64,000 nt of DNA from Nitrospira lenta (GCA_945865525.1 CAMBDY010000003.1:1-64000); one strand, 5' to 3'. Positions 25,684-35,140 are shown, counted from the first letter of the stretch. Notes: generated by a model from the sequence alone, not told the origin. Numbers and translations: made by a program.

Positions 25684-26817
25684 ATGCACAAATTGCAGCG
25701 CCACCTTCGATCCGTTCTGCTCCTAGCGAGCAGTCTCCTGATGGTCCTGCCAGGGCTCGCAAACGATACGGCAAAGGAATTTACCATTGCCACGGAAGGC
25801 TATCGCTATGCCTTTCCGCGCGATCACGGTGCACATGAAGCCTTTCGTACAGAATGGTGGTACTACACAGGTCAGCTCAAAGCAAGAAATGGCCGGGCGT
25901 TTGGCTATCAACTCACCTTCTTCCGCCGGGGGATGACGCAGGCGCAAGTGAAAACCCGGCCATCTCAGTGGGCAGTGACGCAACTCTACTTGGCTCATTT
26001 TGCTGTGAGTGACCTCAGCCAAGGGCGTTTTCACTATGCCGAAAAAATCAGCCGGACCGGCTTGGGCAAGGCCGGTTCGGATCATGATCGCCTCCATGTT
26101 TGGGTCGACCAATGGAGCGCCGAATCACTGGCTTCGGCGCCAGGGACCCAGACACTCCGGGCAGCGGATGGCGACTTCGCCCTCCAGCTCACAGTTTCGC
26201 AAGAAAAACCCCTCGTGATTCATGGCTCCAACGGCATCAGCTATAAAGGATCGACTGTGGGGCAAGCCTCCCACTACTATTCCTTCTCCAGGCTAGCCAC
26301 GACCGGCCAGCTCACGATCGGAAATGAATCGTTCGATATGACTGGTACGAGCTGGATGGACCATGAGTTCGGCTCCGCTGATCTCGACAAGGATCTAGTC
26401 GGCTGGGACTGGTTCAGCCTGCAACTTGATGACCAAAGAGACCTGATGCTCTATCGACTCCGCCGAGCCAATGGATCGACCGATCGTGTCTCCAGCGGCA
26501 CCCTCATCGACCGGGAGGGACGGGGGCAGCATCTGTCGATCAAAGACTTCACCTTGGAGCCAATCAGTTATTGGACCAGCCCCACGAGCAAAGCCCGCTA
26601 CCCGCAACAGTGGCGTCTCACCATTCCCTCACAGCAACTTTCGCTAGAATTGACTCCCCTCATGGCCGAGCAAGAACTCTCCACCAAACACAGCACGCAA
26701 GTGACCTATTGGGAAGGCGCGATCGAAGCAACCGGCTCCTCACAAGGAAAACCAACCCGCGGGCAGGGCTATATGGAATTGACGGGTTATGCGGAACGAT
26801 TTACCAAGAAACTATAG
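25684..26817 (+). CDS. AttH/CrtC-like secreted lipocalin-fold protein
   Basis: This 377-residue protein has a Sec signal peptide (about 1-26, ending LPGLAND). The mature part shows the AttH/hydroxyneurosporene-synthase (CrtC-like) pattern: FPRDHGAHEAFRTEWWYYTG, FGYQLTFFRRG, the central ...GTSWMDHEFGS and DWFSLQL. This double-lipocalin fold occurs in many Gram-negatives, often beside lipoprotein-type ABC exporters. Here it is divergent from the ABC operon across 168 bp. The usual role is unknown, and carotenoid hydration is only one known activity of the family. Confidence 0.85.
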   Translation: MHKLQRHLRSVLLLASSLLMVLPGLANDTAKEFTIATEGYRYAFPRDHGAHEAFRTEWWYYTGQLKARNGRAFGYQLTFFRRGMTQAQVKTRPSQWAVTQLYLAHFAVSDLSQGRFHYAEKISRTGLGKAGSDHDRLHVWVDQWSAESLASAPGTQTLRAADGDFALQLTVSQEKPLVIHGSNGISYKGSTVGQASHYYSFSRLATTGQLTIGNESFDMTGTSWMDHEFGSADLDKDLVGWDWFSLQLDDQRDLMLYRLRRANGSTDRVSSGTLIDREGRGQHLSIKDFTLEPISYWTSPTSKARYPQQWRLTIPSQQLSLELTPLMAEQELSTKHSTQVTYWEGAIEATGSSQGKPTRGQGYMELTGYAERFTKKL

Positions 26818-26924
26818 AGGTTGAGGATACGAAGGCCGCTGGCTCTGAGGGCGCGTGTTCCGTAAACACAGAAACTTACTATCCCCCTCGCTCCCCCCTG
26901 CTCCTTGACGCAACGGCGACGCCT

Positions 26925-27974
26925 ATGATTAGGTCGACCCCTGTTATGCTAATTCGTACTGCCACTTCATTCGCCGCGTTTGCCCTTCTCATCTTCTTTG
27001 TTGGCTGCCAGAAGGACAGCGAGGCGATCGTCTCCATCGCGCTCCATCCAACGAACGTCAACATTCTCTATGTGGCAACGAACGATGCCGTCTACAAGTC
27101 GCGGGATAGGGGCCAGCTATGGGAACGATTCCCCAGTTTCAGCGCCAGACGTGTGACGACCCTTGCCATTGATCCTCAGTTTCCTGCAACGATCTATGCT
27201 GGCACCATGGCCGACGCAGTCTATAAGAGTCCGGATGGCGGGCAACATTGGCTCCCGCACAATGTTGGGCTCAAAGAGCACGTTTCCTTTATCAATGAGT
27301 TTGTCTTTCACCCAACCGACCACGATCAGATCTACGCCGCCACGACCGTCGGTGCCTTTTATACCAAAGATGGCGGCCGTGAATGGGAAGGGCGCATGAC
27401 CGGGATGAAGGAGGTCCACATCGTGGTCTCCATCGCCATTCACCCCCGTGATCCCCGCGTCCTCTACGCGGGCACCACGGGGGGGATCTATCGATCCGAT
27501 AACGCAGCGATGGGATGGAAAAAGATTAACCGCGGGCTGATTCCTGAACAGGAGCTGATGGGGGGAATGGCGCTGGGGGTCAATGCGATCGCCTTCGATG
27601 TCGTTAGCTCGGACACCGTCTATGCCGGGACCACGAAGGGCCTCTTCCGCACCAGTACGCGCGGCGAGCAATGGGAACGGATCGGACAATCGCTTCCCGA
27701 TCCGTTCGTGAGCAGCATCCTCATCGACCCCGTCGAGCCCAAGACCCTCTATATTGGAGGACCGAGAGGAGTCTGGAAGAGCCCCGACAACGGACAGACA
27801 TGGACCGCAAGCAACAATGGACTAAACTCGCTGAACATTCGCACGCTTGCGATGAGCCAACAAGACCCGCACATCCTCTATGCTGGCACAAACGGTAGCG
27901 GGCTCTACCGCTCGACCGATGCCGGTACGACCTGGACTCCGATGCCGCTTACGGCTACGCCAGCTCAAAGTTAG
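26925..27974 (+). CDS. BNR/sortilin-type beta-propeller lipoprotein
   Basis: This protein is 349 residues from ATG 26925; an ATG at 26946 is an alternative. The frame is open further upstream but that part overlaps the AttH gene and is not coding. A lipoprotein signal ends at FFVG-C28. Seven Asp-box repeats of the form S-x-D-x-G-x-x-W (SRDRGQLW, SPDGGQHW, TKDGGREW, STDAGTTW and variants) build a propeller like that of Ycf48 or VPS10-type proteins. Such proteins bind ligands or assist assembly at the membrane. The seventh blade ends just before the stop. Confidence 0.84.
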   Translation: MIRSTPVMLIRTATSFAAFALLIFFVGCQKDSEAIVSIALHPTNVNILYVATNDAVYKSRDRGQLWERFPSFSARRVTTLAIDPQFPATIYAGTMADAVYKSPDGGQHWLPHNVGLKEHVSFINEFVFHPTDHDQIYAATTVGAFYTKDGGREWEGRMTGMKEVHIVVSIAIHPRDPRVLYAGTTGGIYRSDNAAMGWKKINRGLIPEQELMGGMALGVNAIAFDVVSSDTVYAGTTKGLFRTSTRGEQWERIGQSLPDPFVSSILIDPVEPKTLYIGGPRGVWKSPDNGQTWTASNNGLNSLNIRTLAMSQQDPHILYAGTNGSGLYRSTDAGTTWTPMPLTATPAQS

Positions 27975-28118
27975 CCTCAGAGGTCGCCGCATAGTTCGCA
28001 TTCAGCTCATACAGCCGGCGGGAGAATGCACAGAATTATTCGCGGTCCTGCTGGCAAATAGATATGGATGAACTGTTGTCATAACAGCGGCTCTTCCCGT
28101 ATCATCCTGCCAGCCGCT

Positions 28119-28463
28119 ATGCCTAAACCGACTACAACTTCAACCGACTATACCCTGACGCTCCGGGAGGAATTCCGTCATCACCTGGAAACCTTCTATG
28201 CTCAGATCAAGCTGGCCCCACCCTATGAGAGCGTCGAAAAAGCCATTCGCTCCCTCACCACTTCAGTCCATGCGCTATCACCGGTCGAGCGAGCCAGTCT
28301 GGAGACCGACGACGACGCCAAATGGAAGCATTTCCGTCAGGCCTTTGAAACGTCCGGCCTCAGCAAAAAACACCGCGGCATCATTGCCGGTCTTGCTCGC
28401 AACCGGTCCAACCTGAATCTCCCGGCTGAATATGATCAGTTCTTAAGCCTGTATCTCTCCTAA
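28119..28463 (+). CDS. Small helical protein, unknown function
   Basis: From the ATG at 28119 it has 114 residues, mostly predicted helix, soluble and without cysteines. The frame is open to 28068 but the shorter start reads better. It is preceded by the 16-base sequence CATCCTGCCAGCCGCT, which recurs at 41320. I know no family for it. The 3' end lies in a convergent gap with an inverted repeat. Confidence 0.58.
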   Translation: MPKPTTTSTDYTLTLREEFRHHLETFYAQIKLAPPYESVEKAIRSLTTSVHALSPVERASLETDDDAKWKHFRQAFETSGLSKKHRGIIAGLARNRSNLNLPAEYDQFLSLYLS

Positions 28464-28474
28464 TTTTCTTCATT

Positions 28475-28555
28475 TGGTCTATCTGGCCTGTTCAGTCTGT
28501 CTAGTCTATTCAGCCTGATCCCCTACCATCGACCAAACAGACGAGATAGACCAAG
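28475..28555. repeat. Inverted repeat with TCTGT/TCTAT-rich spacer between convergent genes
   Basis: TTGGTCTATCT (28475-28485) is a perfect inverse of AGATAGACCAA (28545-28555). Extending inward, further imperfect pairing brings the arm to about 25 bases. The spacer is built from near-repeats such as GTCTGTCTAGTCTATTC. It lies exactly between two converging genes and may act as a bidirectional terminator. Confidence 0.6.
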
Positions 28556-28561
28556 CTTATC

Positions 28562-29182
28562 TCAAGCCTGCGATCTACTCTCTTCGAGCGCTTCCCGCAA
28601 TTCTTGATAGACTATCGCCAGCCTGGCATTCTCCAACCGGTATGCGAACACCACTGTAATCGCCCCTGAAAGTACGAAGACAAGCCCCAACCCAATGATC
28701 CCGACGGCCAACACGACTCCGCCAGCTGAGCTCAGCTCACCTTCAAGGAACAAGGCGATCAGAGCCCCCACTGTGCCGGCCAACACCAGAACGAACCAGA
28801 TACCGGTGAGCAGAGCCGACGACCAGGGCGTGAGCGTTCGGTAGAGCACGGAGGTTGCGGCGCCTTGAGGGGCGAGGGAGATCAACCCTTTAAGCGGCCA
28901 CAAGGTACGAAAGCCGATTACGAAGAGCCGATATTGCTGACGAATCACAATCTGCCTAAGAGAAGGAAAAAACCGCGCGGTCCCATGCGGCAAGGTCAAC
29001 AGGCCGCCTGCATCGAACCGATCGGCCAGCTGCGTTATCGTCGTCCGGATCAAGCAATCCTGCGTGCGGGCCACTCCGCACCCATACCGACTCGCGTCCG
29101 ACGTGAGGCGCACAAAGTAAATCCAGTCTCCGAGAATGAGGCCGAGACATAACATACCGGCGAAGAATCCAGCGAGGATCAT
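28562..29182 (-). CDS. Membrane protein with three or four helices, unknown
   Basis: This 206-residue protein has hydrophobic segments at about 3-22, 118-140 and 148-178, with a hydrophilic extracytoplasmic or cytoplasmic domain between the first and second. It ends in a helical, charged tail (LAIVYQELREALEESRSQA). No family is recognised. It is convergent with the helical protein upstream and divergent from the methyltransferase that follows. Confidence 0.6.
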   Translation of the reverse strand: MILAGFFAGMLCLGLILGDWIYFVRLTSDASRYGCGVARTQDCLIRTTITQLADRFDAGGLLTLPHGTARFFPSLRQIVIRQQYRLFVIGFRTLWPLKGLISLAPQGAATSVLYRTLTPWSSALLTGIWFVLVLAGTVGALIALFLEGELSSAGGVVLAVGIIGLGLVFVLSGAITVVFAYRLENARLAIVYQELREALEESRSQA

Positions 29183-29416
29183 ACTCGTACCTATCCCATA
29201 GGGACCCAGCTTGAATCAAGTTGCGAACCCGAGGGTATCTGTTGACTCACCACGGCGAGTTGGCTACAGTAGTCCGTCTTGCAGTGCAGGCGGGGCTCCT
29301 TGCGCTAGTCAAATGCTCTGCCGTACAAATCCCCCCCCACTGGAGCTGCGATCCTCGCATCATCCCTGCTTTAGCTGGGTCCTGTAAGTCGCATAAGTTG
29401 TGGAGCCGGAGGTGAG

Positions 29417-30139
29417 ATGGATTTAGCAAAAGTTGAGCGGGTCTATACGTCCTACGCGGGAATCTACGATCGGATTTTCGGTAAAGTGTTCCACGAGGGA
29501 CGTGAATCCGTCATCCGGAATCTAGACGTCCAGCCTGACGAAAAAATTCTTGAAGTGGGAGTCGGCACAGGGCTCGCCCTGCCGATGTATCCACGCCACT
29601 GTCACCTCGTCGGCATCGATTTCTCCGAGGGTATGCTGGAGAAGGCGCGGCAGCGGGCGGCAGAACACCGGATGGACCATGTGCAGCTCCACCGGATGGA
29701 TGCCGGTGCCATGGATTTCGTAGACAATAGTTTTGATACCGTCGTGGCAGCCTACGTCGTCACCGCCGTGCCAGACTACCGCAAGCTGATGAATGAAATG
29801 ATCCGTGTCTGCCGGCCGGGCGGGCGCATCATTATACTCAACCACTTCAGTACCGACAATAAAGTTATCGCCACGATAGAGCGAGTCATCTCTCCGCTCA
29901 CGAAACATTTGGGGTGGCGAACGGACCTCTCCCTCCAAACGGTCCTCGATGGCACGTCGCTGCACGTTGCCCGGAAGCAAAGCGTCAACCCCTTGCGGTT
30001 CTGGGTCTTAGTGGAATGTGTGAACGAGAAGAACGGAAAGACCCACGTGAGTGCCGCGAAGAATGGAAGTGGCGTCGCCTATGCCCACAGTAACGGCGCG
30101 CGTCTCTCAAAGCATGCCAACGACGAAGCCCTCGCGTAA
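29417..30139 (+). CDS. Class I SAM methyltransferase, phospholipid N-methyltransferase-like
   Basis: This 240-residue protein has the class I fold. Motif I ILEVGVGTGLALP lies at about 43-55, GIDFSEGMLEKAR is the acidic loop, and RVCRPGGRIIILNHF is the post-IV strand. The order and N-terminal YTSYAGIYDRIFG resemble PmtA-type phosphatidylethanolamine N-methyltransferases and UbiE-like enzymes. I favour the PmtA type because of the N-terminal amphipathic helix, but the substrate is not proven. The C-terminal 30 residues are low-complexity and unlike the family. Confidence 0.75.
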   Translation: MDLAKVERVYTSYAGIYDRIFGKVFHEGRESVIRNLDVQPDEKILEVGVGTGLALPMYPRHCHLVGIDFSEGMLEKARQRAAEHRMDHVQLHRMDAGAMDFVDNSFDTVVAAYVVTAVPDYRKLMNEMIRVCRPGGRIIILNHFSTDNKVIATIERVISPLTKHLGWRTDLSLQTVLDGTSLHVARKQSVNPLRFWVLVECVNEKNGKTHVSAAKNGSGVAYAHSNGARLSKHANDEALA

Positions 30140-30437
30140 CGAGCGGCTAAAACAAGGGCTGCTGCTTGAGCCCTTTGACCTCACGCACTAACGGCACAGA
30201 AAATCACGGCGACGACGCTACCGCCCTCCTACCCTACACCGAATGGCGAACTGGTTCATCAACCACCGCCTCGCGTCTTAGCGTTGATTGCAGCGTCATT
30301 CCTGCTGTAGTCTTAGACTCTATCATTGAATGTTCGATCGTCATCAAGTCGACCGTCCACTACAATCCGGCCCTGACTTGAAGACTTGATGACCTGACGA
30401 CTTTAAACTGATTGATTGACGAAAGGAGCCTGTTCGC
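30140..30437. promoter_or_regulatory. Leader of dapL with an 11-bp inverted repeat
   Basis: GTCATCAAGTC at 30340-30350 and GACTTGATGAC at 30383-30393 form a perfect 11-bp inverted repeat about 45-98 bp upstream of dapL. A second related GACTTGA lies close by. The dapL ribosome-binding site is AAAGGAG at about 30421-30427. It could be an operator or an RNA stem; no promoter hexamers are clear. Confidence 0.4.
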
Positions 30438-31613
30438 ATGTCTGTTTTCCCCATTGAAGTGGCCACCCGAATCAAGACCCTCCCGCCCTACCTCTTTGCC
30501 GCCATCGACAAGATGAAGCAGGCAGCGATGGCCAAGGGGGTCGATATCATTAACCTAGGCATCGGCGATCCTGATCTGCCGACACCGGCCCCGATTATCG
30601 AAAGCCTGGCGCAAGCTGCCAAGAATCCGAAGCACCATCAATATCCCTCCTATGAAGGGATGTTGTCGTTTCGGACAGCCGTGGCCAATTGGTACAAGCG
30701 TCGGTTCAACGTCACGCTAAACCCTGCCGACGAAGTGCTGACCCTGATCGGCTCAAAGGAAGGGATTGGCCATATCCACTTGGCCTTCGTCGATCCCGGC
30801 GATATCGTCCTGGTCCCGAGCCCAGGCTATCCGGTCTATCCGGTCGGCACCGGCTTCTGCGGTGGTGTCTCACACATCATGCCCCTCACCAAGGCCAACG
30901 GATTCCTCCCGGACCTCGATGCGATCCCAAAGGACGTGGCGAAGAAAGCCAGGTTGATGTGGTTGAACTCCCCGAACAACCCGACCTCAGTCATCATGAG
31001 CAAGGACTACTTCAAGCGGGTGGTGAAGTTTGCACAAGAGAATCAGATCATCGTCTGTCACGATGCAGCCTACTCGGAGATTTATTACGACGGTAAGCCT
31101 CCGATCAGCTTCATGGAAATTGATGGAGCGAAGGATGTGGGGGTGGAGTTCCATTCCCTCTCCAAGACCTACAACATGACGGGCTGGCGGCTTGGATTTG
31201 CGGTCGGCAATAAGGACGTCCTGGCTGGGCTGGGCAAGGTCAAAAGCCAGCTGGACTCAGGCGTGTTCGAAGCGGTGCAGGCCGCGGGGATAACAGCGCT
31301 GGGATTGGATGACTCCTTCACGGACGGCCTTCGCAAGATCTATCAGGAACGGCGCGATACCCTCGTCCCAGGCCTCAAGCAACTCGGACTAGAAGTCGAT
31401 TCGCCTCCTGCCGCCTTTTACATCTGGGTCACGGTGCCGAAGGGCTATACCTCCGCCTCCTTCACCGCTCATTTGCTGGAGAAGGCGGGAATCGTCACGA
31501 CGCCAGGTAACGGCTTCGGGGCGCCGGGTGAAGGCTATATCCGGATGACGGTATGCACGACGAAAGAACGATTAGCGGAGGCAGTAGAGCGGATTAGAAA
31601 AGTAGGATTTTAG
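30438..31613 (+). CDS. dapL: LL-diaminopimelate aminotransferase DapL
   Basis: This 391-residue PLP enzyme converts tetrahydrodipicolinate directly to LL-diaminopimelate with glutamate as amino donor, bypassing the DapD/C/E steps. The N-terminus LPPYLFAAIDKMK, INLGIGDPDLPTP and HQYPSYEG are as in the DapL group. NSPNNPTS holds the cofactor-contacting region, and K243 in SLSKTYNMTGWRLGF is the Schiff-base lysine. It is not linked to the dapB-dapA-lysA cluster 13 kb away but supplies the missing aminotransferase step. Confidence 0.88.
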   Translation: MSVFPIEVATRIKTLPPYLFAAIDKMKQAAMAKGVDIINLGIGDPDLPTPAPIIESLAQAAKNPKHHQYPSYEGMLSFRTAVANWYKRRFNVTLNPADEVLTLIGSKEGIGHIHLAFVDPGDIVLVPSPGYPVYPVGTGFCGGVSHIMPLTKANGFLPDLDAIPKDVAKKARLMWLNSPNNPTSVIMSKDYFKRVVKFAQENQIIVCHDAAYSEIYYDGKPPISFMEIDGAKDVGVEFHSLSKTYNMTGWRLGFAVGNKDVLAGLGKVKSQLDSGVFEAVQAAGITALGLDDSFTDGLRKIYQERRDTLVPGLKQLGLEVDSPPAAFYIWVTVPKGYTSASFTAHLLEKAGIVTTPGNGFGAPGEGYIRMTVCTTKERLAEAVERIRKVGF

Positions 31614-31665
31614 GCTAGGGACGAGGTGCCGAGGCGAAGGCTTACTCGCGGAACGCGCCCCCTCA

Positions 31666-31692
31666 GACTGTGCTCGTTCGACGGGCGCAGTC
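31666..31692 (+). terminator. Hairpin downstream of dapL
   Basis: GACTGTGCTCGT at 31666-31677 pairs with ACGGGCGCAGTC at 31681-31692 through 12 base pairs, two of them G-U. A TCCTCTT tail follows. It is a plausible factor-independent terminator for dapL. Confidence 0.5.
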
Positions 31693-31757
31693 TCCTCTTG
31701 CCACGGCATCTGCCTGACCGTGCACCGCGATCATCCTATAGGATAGAGTAAGAAAAA

Positions 31758-32315
31758 ATGGGACGTGAGACAGTATTCATCGGGTTTGGTTCGAATGTGG
31801 GCGATCGGTTCGATTTCTGCGATCGGACCGTAACGCTACTGAGTCTCCTACCTCACTCCCAAATGCTTGGCGTGTCACTACTCTATGAAACAGAGCCGGT
31901 GAATGACCATGCCCATCCGGGGGACGGATGGTTCTTGAACGGCGTCGTGCAGCTTGAGACGGACATCACGCCACGCAACCTCTTAGCCATCCTGCGAGAG
32001 ATCGAGCATTCGCTCGGTCGGGATGAAAGCAACCGATCAGGCCCCAGAACGATCGATCTGGACATTTTGTTCTATGGCCAACGGATCATCAACGAACCGG
32101 ATCTCGCGGTGCCGCATCCTCGCATGCACCACCGTCGGTTCGTCCTCATGCCGCTCAGCGAACTCGATCCGCTGTTCCTCCATCCCTCACTTCAGCGCAC
32201 GGTCAGCCAGTTACTCGTCGAGGCGGAGAAACAACCGGAGGTCCGGCTCCTCTTTCCCCAACCCTCGACCCGCTATGGTTCACGCCCCGCTTGCAGCCAG
32301 TCCCCAAGCTCATGA
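31758..32315 (+). CDS. folK: HPPK, 6-hydroxymethyl-dihydropterin pyrophosphokinase
   Basis: This 185-residue folate-pathway enzyme transfers pyrophosphate from ATP to 6-hydroxymethyl-7,8-dihydropterin. It has GFGSNVGDR at the start, then SLLYETEPV and GDGWFLNGVVQLET. The signature RSGPRTIDLDILFYG binds metal and ATP. PHPRMHHRRFVLMPL follows. The stop overlaps the panC start (ATGA), so the folate and pantothenate genes are coupled. The C-terminal 20 residues are rich in Ser, Pro and Arg and not part of the fold. Confidence 0.94.
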   Translation: MGRETVFIGFGSNVGDRFDFCDRTVTLLSLLPHSQMLGVSLLYETEPVNDHAHPGDGWFLNGVVQLETDITPRNLLAILREIEHSLGRDESNRSGPRTIDLDILFYGQRIINEPDLAVPHPRMHHRRFVLMPLSELDPLFLHPSLQRTVSQLLVEAEKQPEVRLLFPQPSTRYGSRPACSQSPSS

Positions 32316-33160
32316 AGATTCTTCGTGCCCCACGATCCATGGCTGCCTGGGGCGAACGACTCCGCAGGGAAGGCGTCACTATCGGATTTGTGCCCACGAT
32401 GGGCGCGCTACATGACGGCCATCGCTCTCTCATCCGGGCTGCACGACTGCGATGCGATGCGCTCGTCGTGAGCATCTTCGTGAACCCAACCCAGTTCGGT
32501 CCCAACGAAGACTTGACCCGATATCCTCGTCCGATTACCCACGATCGTGCGCTCTGCCGCGCAGAAGGTGTGGATGTCTGTTTTGAACCGACGCCCAACG
32601 CGATGTATCCCAAGGGCTTTCAAACCATCGTAATGGTTCCAGAGATTGCGCAGCAGCTATGGGAAGGGGCAGCCAGACCCCATCATTTCGTCGGCGTCGC
32701 CACAGTCGTGACGAAACTCTTCGGAATCGTGCGGCCTCATCTCGCTTTATTCGGTCAGAAAGATTATCAACAAGCCACGCTGATCAAAAGACTCGTTACC
32801 GATCTGAATCTAGGAGTGACCATCGACGTCCGGCCCACGATACGGGAAAAGGACGGGCTTGCGATGAGTTCCCGCAACCGGTACCTCTCCCCTGACGACC
32901 GGCAGGCCGCCACCATCCTCTATCGAGCATTCCGGGCTGGACGCCAAGCTATCGAGGAAGGGATAAAGAATGCATCGACGGTTGAGCGCATCATGAGAAA
33001 AACGGTCGCGCAGGAACCGACTGCACATGTCGAGTACCTCGCCCTCTGCGATCCGGCAAGTTTGGAGCCCCTCAAACAGGTTCAACGCCAAATCCTCTTG
33101 CTCGGCGCAATTAGAATCGGCAAGGTTCGCCTCATCGACAATATGCTGACAGGATGCTGA
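32312..33160 (+). CDS. panC: Pantothenate synthetase PanC
   Basis: This 282-residue enzyme joins pantoate and beta-alanine using ATP. The start is the ATG overlapping the folK stop; a longer frame begins at 32291. PTMGALHDGH, SIFVNPTQFGP, FVGVATVVTKLF and LFGQKDYQQ are all conserved, as is the C-terminal KDGLAMSSRNRYLS nucleotide loop. The two HxGH-like elements and the KMSKS-type MSSRN confirm the family. Confidence 0.95.
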   Translation: MKILRAPRSMAAWGERLRREGVTIGFVPTMGALHDGHRSLIRAARLRCDALVVSIFVNPTQFGPNEDLTRYPRPITHDRALCRAEGVDVCFEPTPNAMYPKGFQTIVMVPEIAQQLWEGAARPHHFVGVATVVTKLFGIVRPHLALFGQKDYQQATLIKRLVTDLNLGVTIDVRPTIREKDGLAMSSRNRYLSPDDRQAATILYRAFRAGRQAIEEGIKNASTVERIMRKTVAQEPTAHVEYLALCDPASLEPLKQVQRQILLLGAIRIGKVRLIDNMLTGC

Positions 33161-33349
33161 GCAGTCAGTAATACGTGATGGCAGACGGGTAGTTAGGAAA
33201 AACGATGCCCGGTTCAGTGCTCATCGTTCAACGCTCAGGGAATTACTCGTAGGAACTGAGGTAGCAACGTTGGCTCACTAGGAGGCCCTTCGTTCGCGTG
33301 GCCTGACGGGATGGCAGAGACCCTGCCTATCTTAACCCTTCAACCTTAC

Positions 33350-33751
33350 TCATGAACCGGAAGCGCCATCGCGTTGCGCTAACCCCTGCGCCACAAGAAT
33401 CGGTTCGATACGCGCTGGCGAGTAGCTGGCAGGCTTCACCCATTTCCCATCGTCGCGCTTGTGCCCGCCAACTTTGCTCATGTTGGAGCGGTGCACCTCC
33501 CGAAAAACTGGGTCCATATCAATACCACAGGACACAGCCGTGCCGTACACGACGTAGAGGAGATCTGCTATCTCCTTGGCGATAGAGGCCAGATCGCCTG
33601 AGTCCAGCGCCTCTTTCAACTCGTCGGATTCTTCTTGAATCAGTTTGACCCGCAGCTCGCGCGTCCGCCCATCGACGAGCGTCGGAATGGGACTAATGAC
33701 AATATCAAATGCACGATGGAAGTCATCCACCATGGCCTGCTGATCGATCAT
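33350..33751 (-). CDS. MazG/PRA-PH-like nucleoside triphosphate pyrophosphohydrolase
   Basis: This 133-residue all-helical protein carries the family's metal-binding signature: EESDELKEAL in the first helix pair and KEIADLLYVVYG in the second (EExxE...ExxD). Members hydrolyse (d)NTPs or damaged nucleotides to the monophosphate. The C-terminal region HKRDDGKWVKP matches the standalone MazG-like group. It is divided from rmuC upstream by only nine bases on the same strand. Confidence 0.83.
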   Translation of the reverse strand: MIDQQAMVDDFHRAFDIVISPIPTLVDGRTRELRVKLIQEESDELKEALDSGDLASIAKEIADLLYVVYGTAVSCGIDMDPVFREVHRSNMSKVGGHKRDDGKWVKPASYSPARIEPILVAQGLAQRDGASGS

Positions 33752-33760
33752 GCATGCTCC

Positions 33761-35140
33761 TTATTCAGCCTCGAAAGGCAAGGCCTTAGGTGGATCAAAC
33801 TCAATTGGGTCCAACAGAGGAAACTCTTTCTCCGACGATACGCCCAGCTCCTTGAACCGACGAGCCGCCGGCAAGATCCTCGCTTCAAGCGATCCGACCG
33901 CTTTGTTATAGGCCTGAGCACTCTTCCCTAGAGCCTGTCCAATATCGTTCAAATGTTCCGTCAACACGGCCATTCGCTCATAAAGATCCTTCCCCAACCG
34001 CCCAGCCTCCTCGGCATATTCAGTCATTTTCTCCTGTCGCCATCCGGAGGCGACCCCTCGAAGAAGTGCCATCAGTGTCGTCGGGGTGGCCAAAATGATG
34101 TTTTGAAGAAACCCGTCTTCGATCAACCGCGGGTCATGCTCCAGCGCAGCGCCCAGGAACTGTTCTCCCGGCAAGAAGAGCACGACAAACTCCGGCGCCT
34201 GCGCGAATTGATTCGAGTAGCCCTTCCGGCTCAAGTCGTCCATACGAGACCGGACTTGGGCCGCATGACGGCGCATTCCTTCAAGCCGCTGTTCCTCGGT
34301 TGCCGCTTCATGCGCGTCCAGATAGCCGGCCAACACGGTCTTAGCATCTACGATAATCTGCCGCCCACCCGGCAACTGAACCACCATGTCGGGACGAAGG
34401 CGGTTACCCTCGATCGTGATGGATTCCTGCTCAAAAAAATCGCAACGGGCTACCATGCCGGACAGCTCGGCCACGCGCTTGAGCGTAATCTCCCCCCATT
34501 GGCCGCGAACAGCCGGCGCACGTAGGGCCTTCACAAGGTTACCGGTCTCCGACTGCAACTTCTGCTGCGATTCAGCTAGGAGCTTGAGGTGCTGATCAAG
34601 ACCTCCATAGGCCGCTTGCCGCGATTGCTCTAACTGCCGGAGCTGGTCATCGTATCGATGCAATGAGTCCTGTAAGGGTTTTACCAAACTGTCGATCGCC
34701 TGTTGCCGCTTGGCGAGGTCACCCTTAGCGGCAACTTGAAGCGTTTCGAATGAGCTGCGTGCGAGGTTCAGGAAAGCTTCATTGTTCTGCTTGAGGGCTT
34801 CGCCAGAAAGGGCCTGGAAGGTCTCAGCCAATTCCAGTCTCGCCTGGCCCAGCAATGTCTTTTGTTCGTTGAGATGGAGTGCGGCTTCCGCAGCCCTAGT
34901 CTCTGCCACAGCACGGGCCTGAGAAGCTTCCGCAAGGTGCTGTCTCACGTGATCGAGATCGAGGCGCTCTTGTACCGATTGACGGCGCAATTCCTCCGCC
35001 AACGACTCGGCTCGCTGCGCCCGTTCGCCGGTCGCCAGCAGTTGCGCCTGCATCTTTGCACGAACGCGGGCCGCCATCCAGAAGCCAGCGAGCAACGCGC
35101 CGACAAGAGCCCCGAGGCTAAAGGCCATACCGTCAATCAT
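33761..35140 (-). CDS. rmuC: DNA recombination protein RmuC
   Basis: This 459-residue protein has one N-terminal transmembrane helix (about 6-24), a long coiled coil (30-190) and the RmuC nuclease-like domain. RAPAVRGQWGEITLKRVAELSGM, PDMVVQLPGGRQIIVDAKT and FLPGEQFLGAAL are the conserved blocks. RmuC limits DNA inversion at short repeats; how it acts is uncertain. It precedes the MazG-like gene in the same direction. Confidence 0.93.
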   Translation of the reverse strand: MIDGMAFSLGALVGALLAGFWMAARVRAKMQAQLLATGERAQRAESLAEELRRQSVQERLDLDHVRQHLAEASQARAVAETRAAEAALHLNEQKTLLGQARLELAETFQALSGEALKQNNEAFLNLARSSFETLQVAAKGDLAKRQQAIDSLVKPLQDSLHRYDDQLRQLEQSRQAAYGGLDQHLKLLAESQQKLQSETGNLVKALRAPAVRGQWGEITLKRVAELSGMVARCDFFEQESITIEGNRLRPDMVVQLPGGRQIIVDAKTVLAGYLDAHEAATEEQRLEGMRRHAAQVRSRMDDLSRKGYSNQFAQAPEFVVLFLPGEQFLGAALEHDPRLIEDGFLQNIILATPTTLMALLRGVASGWRQEKMTEYAEEAGRLGKDLYERMAVLTEHLNDIGQALGKSAQAYNKAVGSLEARILPAARRFKELGVSSEKEFPLLDPIEFDPPKALPFEAE

